This document shows positions 51,754-60,010 of a stretch of 64,000 bases of DNA, one piece after another (position 1 is the stretch's first letter; each line of letters starts with the position of its first letter). The stretch spans positions 1 to 64,000 of the forward strand of contig JADKIC010000024.1 of assembly GCA_016721435.1 (NCBI GenBank). Reading direction: 5' to 3'. The DNA comes from Bacteroidota bacterium (GTDB lineage: Bacteria; Bacteroidota; Bacteroidia; AKYH767-A; OLB10). The notes below the pieces were generated by a model. The model ran no database searches. It was not told where the DNA came from and worked only from the letters and a program-made list of their open reading frames with translations. A program made the translations under genes and the position numbers.

Positions 51754-54254
51754 TTTTTGATAAATTTCAAAGAAGAATATTTCTCTCCATCAAAATACCG
51801 GAGTAAATAAAATCCTTGTTTTAACGAAGAAGTATTTATCCGGGTATTCATATCATCGGAATACATCTCCCGAATCACTCTTCCGTTAATATCATAGATG
51901 GAAAGATTTTTGTTTTTTAACGTTCCCTTTAACACGATGAAATCATTGCAGGGATTGGGATATAAATTCAGAACAGAAGATATTCCATTCTGATTTTCCA
52001 CTCCGGTAATAAAAGGAAGCTCTATTAATTTACCGCCCGGGTGAATACCTTTTTGAATAGGTATTGTTTTCATATTTGTAACAGTGCCTGTAAAAGGATT
52101 AATGCGCATCATGACATCATCATTAGAAATATTGACAATACCATATAAATTTCCATCAGATATCAGATTGTAATTATCTGTTATAAACGACGTGAAATAA
52201 TGCTGGGTTAAAGTTCCCGGGAAATTATAAATATTTGTGAACGTGGTGTCAGTAATATTTAATTTCCAAATCATACCATACCCCAATGAATAAATAGGGT
52301 CCCAATTGATACCGATTAAGAGGGAATCATTAATAAAATGATGCGATCGTTCGTAATAGGACGATACAATCGGGTCCGTTAAATTTAGTGCAAAGGTCAG
52401 ACTATCCCCAATAATATCATAGATGAAAAGGTTACCGATACTTGTAATTCCGGTTCTTGCACTCATACCCGAAAACTTTGTTCTTGCCGGGTTAAAGGAG
52501 AGATCACCCATCGATCCATTTCCAATGATACCATTTACACCGTACTTCAGCAAGGTATCAAATTGAAGTGTTATTGGGTTTAAGCGATAAATATATTCTA
52601 TATTAAAATTTGTTTTGTGATAACATATCCCGTAAAAATTACCATCAGCACCCATCTGAAAGTATCGGGGAAATTTAAAACCGGGAATTGTATCAAAATT
52701 TATGACTTCAGCATAAATGCCGGTTTGAAGAGTATAGTTAAATACTGCACCATCCGGGAAGGAATCTGAATGTTCCACACATCCCCATATGACACCGTTT
52801 TTCTCGATAAGATTTCCTTGTAAAGAAGTGGTTTCAAAAAGACTCCTGTCCTGAAAAGTATGTACCACTTCCATCGTATCTCCGGAAAGAGAATATTTTA
52901 CCAGGTATTTGTCAAAGTAATATTCAGAGCTCGCATGGATTCCGTATAAATTTCCATCTGAAGCAGTCACATAACTGCCCACAGGAAAATGTCCCTTCGG
53001 ATACTGGTCAAAAACAAATTCATGGTAAACGGTGTCGGTACCTGTATCAACAGATATCACCGCCCCATCGAAGGCCGGGGTACCGCTGAGAATACTGTTT
53101 CTATACCCGTAAAGCCGGCCATTGGGATGTTTTATAAAACTATTTTCTACAATACTCCCATTGCGTTCGCTATTGATGGTATCGACGATAGTGAGAAATC
53201 CCGATGAAGCATTGAAACGAAAAACAACACCATCATTTATGCCCGGAACGTCCTCCGCACTTCCATAAAAAACACCCGGCATACCTTCGCATAAAGCATT
53301 ACGCACTTTAGAGATGCCATTGAAATGATGCAGTACCAAATATTGATTTCCTGATGTATCGAATCGATAAATTGAACCACTATTGTTTAAACCACCCTCA
53401 GAAGTAGTACCATATAAAAACCCGTCGCTTGCTAGGAGAAGAGGTCCATGGGGCTTTGTACCGCCAATGGAATCAAACGAATGTAAACGTGTAAAAGTGT
53501 TTGAATTCAACTCGAGTTTGAAGAGATGTCCCAGAGCATTTTGTCCACCTGTTTTCCCAACACCGTAAAGGTTCCCCGACGAATATTCAATCAATTTCCC
53601 GGTACACCCTTCATTGTTGAAATGATGCAAAACGGAATAGACATTCGTAACCGGATCAAAAGAATAAATCACACCAAAACCGAACGTTCCTCCTTCGTTG
53701 GTTGTTCCGTAAAATACCCCGTTAGCGGCTTTCATCAAACCCGAAAGGGGTCGCATGCCATCGAGACCATTGAACAGGAGCAAGACCGTCAGGACACTGG
53801 TATTTATTTCATATTTATAGATACTTCCATTTCCACCTCCTTCTGTTGAAACACCATAAATGACCAAACCGGAATCAATATATAAATCATTGCAAGGGAA
53901 TTTCACGGCATCGCCGCTTTTTATCTCATAAATTTGGGTGTAAACACCATCGTAAGGATTGTATTTAAAGATATTTCCCTTTTCCCGAAAAGTTCCGGCA
54001 CCGGTAGTACCGTAAATCATGGAGTCAGGTCCTGCTGTCAATGCGCCGCCGGATGCTAAATAGCCGATATATGTCCGGTAATAGTCAAATTCATTGGTAA
54101 CGACGTTGCTTCCGATAGCATAGTTCAAAATAGATCCGCTGTTTAATCCTCCACCCAGCCGGGTTCCCCAAATCAGGTTGCCCGGTTGCGCGGACAACTG
54201 AACAGTAAGAAAAAGTAATGCTATGACAGAAAGCCTGGGGTAAGAAATGGTCAT
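51750..54254 (-). CDS. GloVer-repeat choice-of-anchor protein with T9SS sorting domain
   Basis: 834 residues. Signal peptide QLSA-Q, then repeated about 45-residue units of the GloVer type (for example GTTSEGGLNNSGSIYRFD and LVLHHFNG, GTTNEGGTFGFGVIY), forming a beta-propeller-like exported protein. C-terminal 70 residues are a sorting domain: LYPNPCNDFIVLKG, IYDINGRVIREM, GFYLLRYFDGEKYSSLKFIKN. Function unknown; probably a surface protein. The gene is unbroken. Convergent with the methyltransferase, sharing the termination region. Confidence 0.87.
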   Translation of the reverse strand: MTISYPRLSVIALLFLTVQLSAQPGNLIWGTRLGGGLNSGSILNYAIGSNVVTNEFDYYRTYIGYLASGGALTAGPDSMIYGTTGAGTFREKGNIFKYNPYDGVYTQIYEIKSGDAVKFPCNDLYIDSGLVIYGVSTEGGGNGSIYKYEINTSVLTVLLLFNGLDGMRPLSGLMKAANGVFYGTTNEGGTFGFGVIYSFDPVTNVYSVLHHFNNEGCTGKLIEYSSGNLYGVGKTGGQNALGHLFKLELNSNTFTRLHSFDSIGGTKPHGPLLLASDGFLYGTTSEGGLNNSGSIYRFDTSGNQYLVLHHFNGISKVRNALCEGMPGVFYGSAEDVPGINDGVVFRFNASSGFLTIVDTINSERNGSIVENSFIKHPNGRLYGYRNSILSGTPAFDGAVISVDTGTDTVYHEFVFDQYPKGHFPVGSYVTASDGNLYGIHASSEYYFDKYLVKYSLSGDTMEVVHTFQDRSLFETTSLQGNLIEKNGVIWGCVEHSDSFPDGAVFNYTLQTGIYAEVINFDTIPGFKFPRYFQMGADGNFYGICYHKTNFNIEYIYRLNPITLQFDTLLKYGVNGIIGNGSMGDLSFNPARTKFSGMSARTGITSIGNLFIYDIIGDSLTFALNLTDPIVSSYYERSHHFINDSLLIGINWDPIYSLGYGMIWKLNITDTTFTNIYNFPGTLTQHYFTSFITDNYNLISDGNLYGIVNISNDDVMMRINPFTGTVTNMKTIPIQKGIHPGGKLIELPFITGVENQNGISSVLNLYPNPCNDFIVLKGTLKNKNLSIYDINGRVIREMYSDDMNTRINTSSLKQGFYLLRYFDGEKYSSLKFIKN

Positions 54255-54419
54255 GGTATTTTTGAGAAATGGAAGTTACGGTTAATTTTTGAAAAGACAA
54301 AATCTACATTGGTGATTTTAAAATGAACGGAGCCCGCCCTGCACTTGTATCTTTATAGGGTAAAGATCGTACAATTCTATTCGCCAAATACCGTTATACA
54401 AAATACAAACGTTTCCCCT

Positions 54420-54427
54420 TACCTTTG
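54420..54427 (+). promoter_or_regulatory. Bacteroidota -7 element (TACCTTTG) of the DUF4175 gene
   Basis: TACCTTTG sits 4 nt before ATG at 54432, fixing this start rather than the upstream ATG at 54345. Confidence 0.5.
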
Positions 54428-54431
54428 CCAT

Positions 54432-55049
54432 ATGTCCACCGCCGAGAATAATTACCGTGAGTTGCTGGAGAAGCTGGACGCTTTCATCCGGAAGTATTAT
54501 ACCAACCAGCTGATAAAAGGGGGAATTTATGCCTTTGCATTGCTCCTTGGCTTCTATCTGGCTGTCACATTGCTGGAGTCGTTCGCCTGGTTTAGTCCTG
54601 CGGTTCGCTCTGTTTTGTTCTACACCTATCTCGCCGCTACTGCTGTCGTACTCTGGAAACTGGTGCTTACACCTCTCTTCAAGCTCTATAAACTGGGAAA
54701 GACATTAAGCCGTAACGATGCCGCTAAAATTATCGGAGAACATTTCCAGCCGATTCGCGATAAGCTCCTCAATACCCTACAGCTCCATGATCAGGCGAAT
54801 GCTGAACCGGAACATCTCGCCCTGATCCATGCCTCTATCAACCAGAAAAGTGCTGAATTACGTCCTATCCCTTTTAGCTCAGCCATCGATTTGCGCAAAA
54901 ACCGCAAGTACCTTCCCTATGCCGCTTTCCCCTTATTGGCATTGGTGATCATCCTCTTCGCTGCTCCCAGTCTGATTACTGATCCTACCGCCGTTTGCTG
55001 GAACATGGCAAGAGTTTCTCCAAGCCGGCCCCATTTTCATTTCAGGTGA
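54432..55049 (+). CDS. DUF4175 family protein, N-terminal membrane part (frameshifted)
   Basis: About 205 residues with three membrane segments near 27-45, 58-75 and 175-195, matching the N-terminal part of DUF4175/TIGR02302-like large membrane proteins. After about residue 183 (SLITDPT) the frame is lost; the next ORF continues LLEHGKSFSKPAPFSF. A missing or extra base near 54992 accounts for it. Confidence 0.8.
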   Translation: MSTAENNYRELLEKLDAFIRKYYTNQLIKGGIYAFALLLGFYLAVTLLESFAWFSPAVRSVLFYTYLAATAVVLWKLVLTPLFKLYKLGKTLSRNDAAKIIGEHFQPIRDKLLNTLQLHDQANAEPEHLALIHASINQKSAELRPIPFSSAIDLRKNRKYLPYAAFPLLALVIILFAAPSLITDPTAVCWNMARVSPSRPHFHFR

Positions 55050-57784
55050 CTAATGATAAGTTACAGGTGGTGCAGTTTGAAGATTTCACGATTGATGTGA
55101 AGATGGACGGTAAGGAGATTCCTGCAGAAGTATTTGTAGAGGTAGGAAACAATACCTTCCGTCTCGAAAAGGAAAATCTTACCGACTTCCATTATACCTT
55201 CCGCAATGTGCAGGGCAATACCGATTTCCGTCTCGTGGCAGATGGATTTTTCTCGGATGATTTTTTATTGAACGCTGTTCCCAATCCGGTAATGGTGGAT
55301 TTCACAGTAGAACTCGACTATCCTGCCTATCTCGGAAGAAAAAATGAAGTGATTAAGAATACCGGTGACCTGCTGGTACCCGCGGGAACCCGTGCCACGT
55401 GGAACATCGGAACACAGAATACATCGGAACTTCGTATACGCTTCACCGATAGTACCTATGCTTTGCGTGAAGCGGAGAATAACCGATACACCTTTAAGCG
55501 CCGACTTCAGAGTAGCAGCAGTTATGCTATCAGTACAGGAAATAAATTCTTGCAGTCGAAGGATTCAGTGGCATATACCATCAATGTGATTCCCGATCAG
55601 TATCCGCTCATCGAAGTGGAGGAGCAGAAAGATTCCGCCTCTTATCAGCGTATTTATTTCCGGGGTATGGTGCAGGATGACTACGGTCTGAGTAAACTTC
55701 AATTTCGCTACCGTTTTCTGAAAAGAGAAGGGGAGAGCGTGAATGAAGAAGCGATAGCAGCTGCGATATCTTTCAATAAAGGTCTCTCTCAGGATCAGTT
55801 TTTCCATTTCTGGGATCTGGGGGCTGTGAGTCTGAAGGCGGGAGATGAACTGGAATACTATTTTGAAGTCTGGGATAACGATGGCGTGCAAGGTCCTAAG
55901 AGCGCAAGGTCGGTGAGCAATGTTTTCAAAGCCCCATCACTGCAGGAGTTGGCAAAGGAGAATAAATCGCAGAATAAAGCCCTGAAGAAGAACATGAGCG
56001 AGAGCATTAAGAAGGCAAAAGAATTGCAGAAAGCCCTCAACGACCTCCACAAAGATCTCCTCAACAAAAAGAACCTCGACTACGAAGACCGTAAGAAGGT
56101 CAGCGATATCTTAAAGCAACAAAAAGAACTCGAGAAGAAAGTAGAGGAAATACAAAAGCAACAATCACTCAATAAACAGCAGCAGAACGAGCTTCGCGCA
56201 CCGGATCCTCAGCTGGCCGAGAAGCAAAAGCAGTTAGAAGAACTCTTCGAAAAGCTCATGACACCGGAGATGAAGAAGATGATGGAAGAGCTGGAGAAGA
56301 TGATGGCGCAAATCGACAAACAGAAACTCCAGGAAACGATGGAGCAAATGAAGTTGGATAATAAAGACCTCGAAAAGCAACTCGACCGCACGCTGGAACT
56401 CTTCAAACAAATGGAGCTCGAGCAGAAAATGAAGGAGACAGCCGAGAACCTGGAGAAGTTAGCGGAAGATCAGGAGAAGCTGGCGGAGAAGAATGACGAG
56501 AAAGGGAGTGAGTCGGAGAAGCTGAAAGAAGAACAGAAAGAGCTCAACAAAGAATTTGAGGACATTAAAAAGAACATTGACGATATCGAGAAGAAAAACG
56601 AGGAGTTGGAGTATTCGGAGGAGATGAAGGATTTCGATAAAGAGCAGGAAGAAATTTCTGAAGAAATGGAGAAAAGCGAACAAGAGCTTTCTCAGGGACA
56701 GAAAAAGAGTGCTAAGAAAAAGCAGAAGCAAGCGGCTGAGAAAATGAAGGAGCTTAGTCAGAAGATAAAGCAACAGCAGAAAGAGAAAGAGGAAGAACAG
56801 AACGAAGAGGATATGCAGGCCATGCGAGCATTGCTGGAGAACCTCTTGCGATTCAGTTTTGATCAGGAAAAACTACTAGAGGAAGCGAAGGGCATTGATA
56901 TCAATAACCCACGCTATCTAAAGCTCGCTCAGGAACAACGAAAACTAAAAGATGACGCGAAGGTGTTGGAGGATTCATTGTTGGCGCTGAGTAAAAGGGT
57001 AATACAGATTGCGTCTAGTGTAAACGAACAGATAACCGACATCAACAACAATACGGAAAAGGCGCTCGCTAATTTACAGGACCGTCAGGTGCCACAGGCA
57101 AGGGCGAACCAGCAGTTCATCATGACGGCGGTAAATAATCTGGCACTTATGCTCAGTGAGTCGCTGGATCAGATGCAGCAGCAGATGTCGCAGAACATGC
57201 CGAGCAACTCCAGCTGTAAAAAGCCCGGACAAGGTAAACCCAAGCCCGGACCCAATGCAGGAGACATTAAGAAGATGCAGGAAAAGCTCGGTCAGCAGTT
57301 GAAGGAGATGAAAGAGAAGATGCAGCAAGGGCAGAAGCCGGGCGGTAAACCCGGACAAGGCATGAGCGAGGAGTTGGCCCGAATGGCAGCACAGCAGGAA
57401 GCACTGAGAAATGCCCTCAATCAACTCAATCAGCAGGAAAACAAGGATGCTCAGGGTAAACTGGGAGATCTGGGTAAGATAGCCGAGCAGATGGAGCAAA
57501 ACGAAAAGGACATTGTCAACAAAAGAATCACCGAGATTACTATTAAACGCCAACAGGAGATTCTTACTCGTCTTTTGGAATCAGAAAAAGCAGAGCGGGA
57601 ACGTGAACAGGAAGAACGCCGGGAATCCAACGAGGCCCGGGATATTTACCGAACCCCACCACAGTTCGAGGACTTTAAAAAGCTAAAAATCCGTGAGAAC
57701 GAACTTCTGAAATCCATACCCCCCGGATTCAGCACTTTCTATAAAAATCTCGTGAACACCTACTTCCAAAATCTCCAAAACTAA
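54995..57784 (+). CDS. DUF4175 family protein, main part with long charged coiled coil (frameshifted)
   Basis: 929 residues. Beta-sandwich-like domains (about 10-310) precede a strikingly Glu/Lys/Gln-rich coiled-coil region (about 320-640) with heptads such as QKELEKKVEEIQKQQ, a Pro/Gly/Lys-rich linker, and a helical C-terminus. The family's role is unknown, but members sit in the inner membrane with a large periplasmic part and occur near MoxR/VWA or RseP-like genes in other Bacteroidota. Combined length about 1115 residues. Confidence 0.85.
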   Translation: MLEHGKSFSKPAPFSFQVTNDKLQVVQFEDFTIDVKMDGKEIPAEVFVEVGNNTFRLEKENLTDFHYTFRNVQGNTDFRLVADGFFSDDFLLNAVPNPVMVDFTVELDYPAYLGRKNEVIKNTGDLLVPAGTRATWNIGTQNTSELRIRFTDSTYALREAENNRYTFKRRLQSSSSYAISTGNKFLQSKDSVAYTINVIPDQYPLIEVEEQKDSASYQRIYFRGMVQDDYGLSKLQFRYRFLKREGESVNEEAIAAAISFNKGLSQDQFFHFWDLGAVSLKAGDELEYYFEVWDNDGVQGPKSARSVSNVFKAPSLQELAKENKSQNKALKKNMSESIKKAKELQKALNDLHKDLLNKKNLDYEDRKKVSDILKQQKELEKKVEEIQKQQSLNKQQQNELRAPDPQLAEKQKQLEELFEKLMTPEMKKMMEELEKMMAQIDKQKLQETMEQMKLDNKDLEKQLDRTLELFKQMELEQKMKETAENLEKLAEDQEKLAEKNDEKGSESEKLKEEQKELNKEFEDIKKNIDDIEKKNEELEYSEEMKDFDKEQEEISEEMEKSEQELSQGQKKSAKKKQKQAAEKMKELSQKIKQQQKEKEEEQNEEDMQAMRALLENLLRFSFDQEKLLEEAKGIDINNPRYLKLAQEQRKLKDDAKVLEDSLLALSKRVIQIASSVNEQITDINNNTEKALANLQDRQVPQARANQQFIMTAVNNLALMLSESLDQMQQQMSQNMPSNSSCKKPGQGKPKPGPNAGDIKKMQEKLGQQLKEMKEKMQQGQKPGGKPGQGMSEELARMAAQQEALRNALNQLNQQENKDAQGKLGDLGKIAEQMEQNEKDIVNKRITEITIKRQQEILTRLLESEKAEREREQEERRESNEARDIYRTPPQFEDFKKLKIRENELLKSIPPGFSTFYKNLVNTYFQNLQN

Positions 57785-57794
57785 CCGCCGAAGG

Positions 57795-57945
57795 CAGCGA
57801 CGGGAACCTTACCCCCTCTTCGAGGGGGAAGCGAAGCAGGGGGAGCCTTGTCCCCCTCTTCGAGTGGGCAGCGTAGCTGGGGGAGCCGGGGGCCGGGGGG
57901 GGTAGCAGTAGTTGATCCGGGGGGCGGGGGGGGCGAGTAACCGAA
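57795..57945. repeat. GC-rich CCCCCTCTTCGAGGGGG repeat, left of the DUF559 gene
   Basis: CCCCCTCTTCGAGGGGG (hairpin with TTCG-like loop) followed by GCGAAGCAGGGGGAGCC; a second copy CCCCCTCTTCGAGTGGG with GCGTAGCTGGGGGAGCC, and then a G-run. Composition differs sharply from neighbours. The next 110 bp (57946-58070) hold no gene. Confidence 0.8.
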
Positions 57946-58070
57946 GGGAATCGAAGCATTAAAGTCAAGTAACGGAATGGAACATCAGCCGCAAAGCCGA
58001 CAAACCCCATTTACATTCGAATACAAATGTTTATTATCCGACTATAACCCCACTCCTCATTTTTCTTTGC

Positions 58071-58481
58071 ATGAAAATTCCATGCATGTCTTACCTGGAG
58101 AAACACTATTATTATAATCCTCATAACCGAAATTTCGCCCGAAAACTTCGTAACTCAAGCACTAAAGCAGAATGCTGTTTATGGAAATTCGTCCTGAAGG
58201 CAAGTCTTCTTGAAGATGCAGCGTTTAACCGGCAAAGACCTATAGATGGTTATATTGTTGATTTCTTATGCAAAGAACTTAAGCTTATCATAGAAGTAGA
58301 TGGAAGCATCCATGAATTAGAATCAGTTTATAAAAAGGACATGGTACGCCAGAAAAAGCTTGAAAGTCTTGGCTTTCATGTCATTCGCTTCACAAACACT
58401 GAAATCTTAAAGGACATCGATTCTGTACGTGAATCCATTCGAAATACAATCTTCCAATTGCGAAAGTCAACCACACCCTAA
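58071..58481 (+). CDS. DUF559 domain protein (predicted endonuclease-like)
   Basis: 136 residues. The domain core is ARKLRNSSTKAECCLW and, later, IDGYIVDFLCKELKLIIEVDGSIHE (Asp, then Glu-x-Asp), followed by HVIRFTNTEILKD. DUF559 belongs to the PD-(D/E)XK/Vsr-like restriction-endonuclease fold (VDF...EVDG), thought to be DNA nuclease-like; activity not proven. Flanked on both sides by the same GC-rich hairpin repeat (57795 and 58484), suggesting a gene-in-repeat unit. Confidence 0.82.
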   Translation: MKIPCMSYLEKHYYYNPHNRNFARKLRNSSTKAECCLWKFVLKASLLEDAAFNRQRPIDGYIVDFLCKELKLIIEVDGSIHELESVYKKDMVRQKKLESLGFHVIRFTNTEILKDIDSVRESIRNTIFQLRKSTTP

Positions 58482-58483
58482 GC

Positions 58484-58570
58484 AGCCGGTACCCCCTCTT
58501 CGAGGGGTGGGAGCGGAGTGGATCGTAGCTGGGGAGCCCCCTCTTCTAAGAGGTAGCAAAGCCGGTGGAG
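58484..58570. repeat. GC-rich CCCCCTCTTCGAGGGG repeat, right of the DUF559 gene
   Basis: ACCCCCTCTTCGAGGGGTGG begins 10 bp after the DUF559 stop, then GGGAGCCCCCTCTTCTAAGA and AGCAAAGCCGGTGGAG. Same family as 57795-57945. Confidence 0.75.
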
Positions 58571-58675
58571 TTCCAACACCTAAAAGTTAGTAAATATCTT
58601 TTCCCTTAACTTAGCACCATCGGGAACTTCGTAGTTTCGTACCCTTATAGGAATGCAAACGTCTCTAATAGGGAT

Positions 58676-59143
58676 ATGGAGAAGGATAAAATTGCAGTTT
58701 CTGATACCATGATTCAAATGAACACTGAAAAGCAATCATCAACTATGCAAATTTCCTCACAACCGGAAAGCATTAACCTGGTAGAGAAACTTATTGACGA
58801 GATAAAGAGTGAATACAATGTGCACGAAGAGTGCTATGGAAATATGTTAGTCGCCGTGACCGAGGCTGTGAACAACGCTATTCAACACGGTAACAAGTAT
58901 GATCCTGACAAAAAAGTAATCATCTCACATGAAGTGGAACCGGACCAGATCTCTTTTATAATCACTGATGAAGGAACCGGGTTCGATTTCATGAACCTCC
59001 CCGACCCTACTGATCCCGACCACCTGGAGAAGCCTACCGGTCGTGGTGTCTTTCTTATGAAACATTTGGCTGATCAGATTATTTTCTCTGAAAACGGTCG
59101 TGTTGTTGAGCTCTATTTCAAAACAGGCGGACATATAGCCTGA
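58676..59143 (+). CDS. RsbW-like serine/threonine-protein kinase / anti-sigma ATPase
   Basis: 155 residues. The HATPase_c_2 fold shows the N box EAVNNAIQHGNK, the G1-type box DEGTGFDF and the G2-type box GRGVFLMKHLAD. Members phosphorylate anti-sigma-factor antagonists or bind sigma factors in partner-switching pathways. No partner STAS gene or sigma gene is adjacent. The first ATG at 58676 is used; a second in-frame ATG (MIQMNTEKQ) is possible. Upstream sequence is GC-rich repeat. Confidence 0.82.
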   Translation: MEKDKIAVSDTMIQMNTEKQSSTMQISSQPESINLVEKLIDEIKSEYNVHEECYGNMLVAVTEAVNNAIQHGNKYDPDKKVIISHEVEPDQISFIITDEGTGFDFMNLPDPTDPDHLEKPTGRGVFLMKHLADQIIFSENGRVVELYFKTGGHIA

Positions 59144-59273
59144 TCTTACCCGGTTAAATTTAATTCGGAGACTTGCTTTAAGCAGCAAGAAAATTATCTC
59201 ATGCCCTATAAATTTACTGTAAGGGCCTCCGGCATTACGTTTTTGCTACTTTCGCAGGTGATCTACCGTATCC

Positions 59274-59696
59274 ATGATATCATTCTTTAATGCCGATATT
59301 ACTTACGCTTTACGCTCCAAAAGCGACTTACGTTTATGGCTATCCGAAGTCGCGAAAAGGGAAGGCTTTAAGCTAGAGGAACTAAATGTCATTCTTTGCA
59401 GCGATAATTATCTATATAAGCTCAATGTTGATTTTCTGAAGCACTCTACATTAACTGATATTATCACTTTTGATAATTCAAGCGTTAAAAGTTGGATTAC
59501 AGGAGAACTTTACATTAGTCTGGAAAGAGTCCGTGATAACGCTAAAGCATTGAAAGTGAATTTAAAAGATGAACTTCATCGTGTAATGGTACATGGACTG
59601 TTACATCTTTGTGGTTATTCAGATAAAAGCAAGGAGCAGAAGAGTAAGATGAGAGGTCTGGAGGATAAATATCTTTTGTTAAGACAAGTTAAATAA
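59274..59696 (+). CDS. ybeY: Endoribonuclease YbeY
   Basis: 140 residues. The zinc-site motif appears as HRVMVHGLLHLCGYSD (His/His and a later acid in place of the third His), with LNVDFLKHSTLTDIITFDNS (compare LN...R..DxxTDVLSF) upstream. YbeY trims 16S rRNA 3' ends and takes part in ribosome quality control. -7-like TACTTTCG at 59247-59254 lies 19 nt before the ATG. Start supported by position. Confidence 0.92.
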   Translation: MISFFNADITYALRSKSDLRLWLSEVAKREGFKLEELNVILCSDNYLYKLNVDFLKHSTLTDIITFDNSSVKSWITGELYISLERVRDNAKALKVNLKDELHRVMVHGLLHLCGYSDKSKEQKSKMRGLEDKYLLLRQVK

Positions 59697-59924
59697 TTAA
59701 TTAACAGCATTATACAACAAATTTTAGCATTTCCTTAGAATATATTTCTAAATACCACTACTGCCTAGTCATAATATTTAGCCCTTATTCGTAGCAGGAT
59801 TATTTCGCAGCTCCCTGCTGTTATATATACACATTCTGTAGGGTACCTTAATAGGAAAGGAGGGGTTTAATTGTAAAATTCACAACCGCCTGTTTATAAC
59901 CCCGTTCATTTCTTGTTAATTTAC
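59697..59924. other. AT-rich intergenic region ahead of mnmG
   Basis: No gene. Contains a short inverted repeat (GTAGCAGG ... CCCTGCTG near 59791-59819) and AT-rich tracts; it ends in the mnmG promoter and the first parS-like site. Confidence 0.4.
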
Positions 59925-59955
59925 TTGCATAATTTATTGATATACAGTACATTTG
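59925..59955 (+). promoter_or_regulatory. Promoter of mnmG (TTG-N20-TACATTTG)
   Basis: TTG at 59925-59927 and TACATTTG at 59948-59955 are exactly 20 nt apart, a perfect Bacteroidota -33/-7 pair. The parS-like site (59996-60009) lies between the promoter and the ATG at 60011, so ParB binding could affect transcription of mnmG. Confidence 0.7.
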
Positions 59956-59995
59956 TTTTAAGTTGTATAGATGTTAAAAACTGTAATCATTAAAC

Positions 59996-60009
59996 GTTTC
60001 ACGTGGAAC
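59996..60009. promoter_or_regulatory. parS-like site 1 (GTTTCACGTGGAAC)
   Basis: Equals the core of the Bacillus-type parS (TGTTNCACGTGAAACA read on the other strand). It directly abuts the mnmG start codon. No ParB gene is in the window. Confidence 0.72.
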
Positions 60010-60010
60010 T

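Noticed and set aside
56459..57553. Leu-rich minus-strand ORFs opposite the DUF4175 coiled coil
   Set aside because: Leu/Phe-rich reading is the antisense shadow of Glu/Lys codons.
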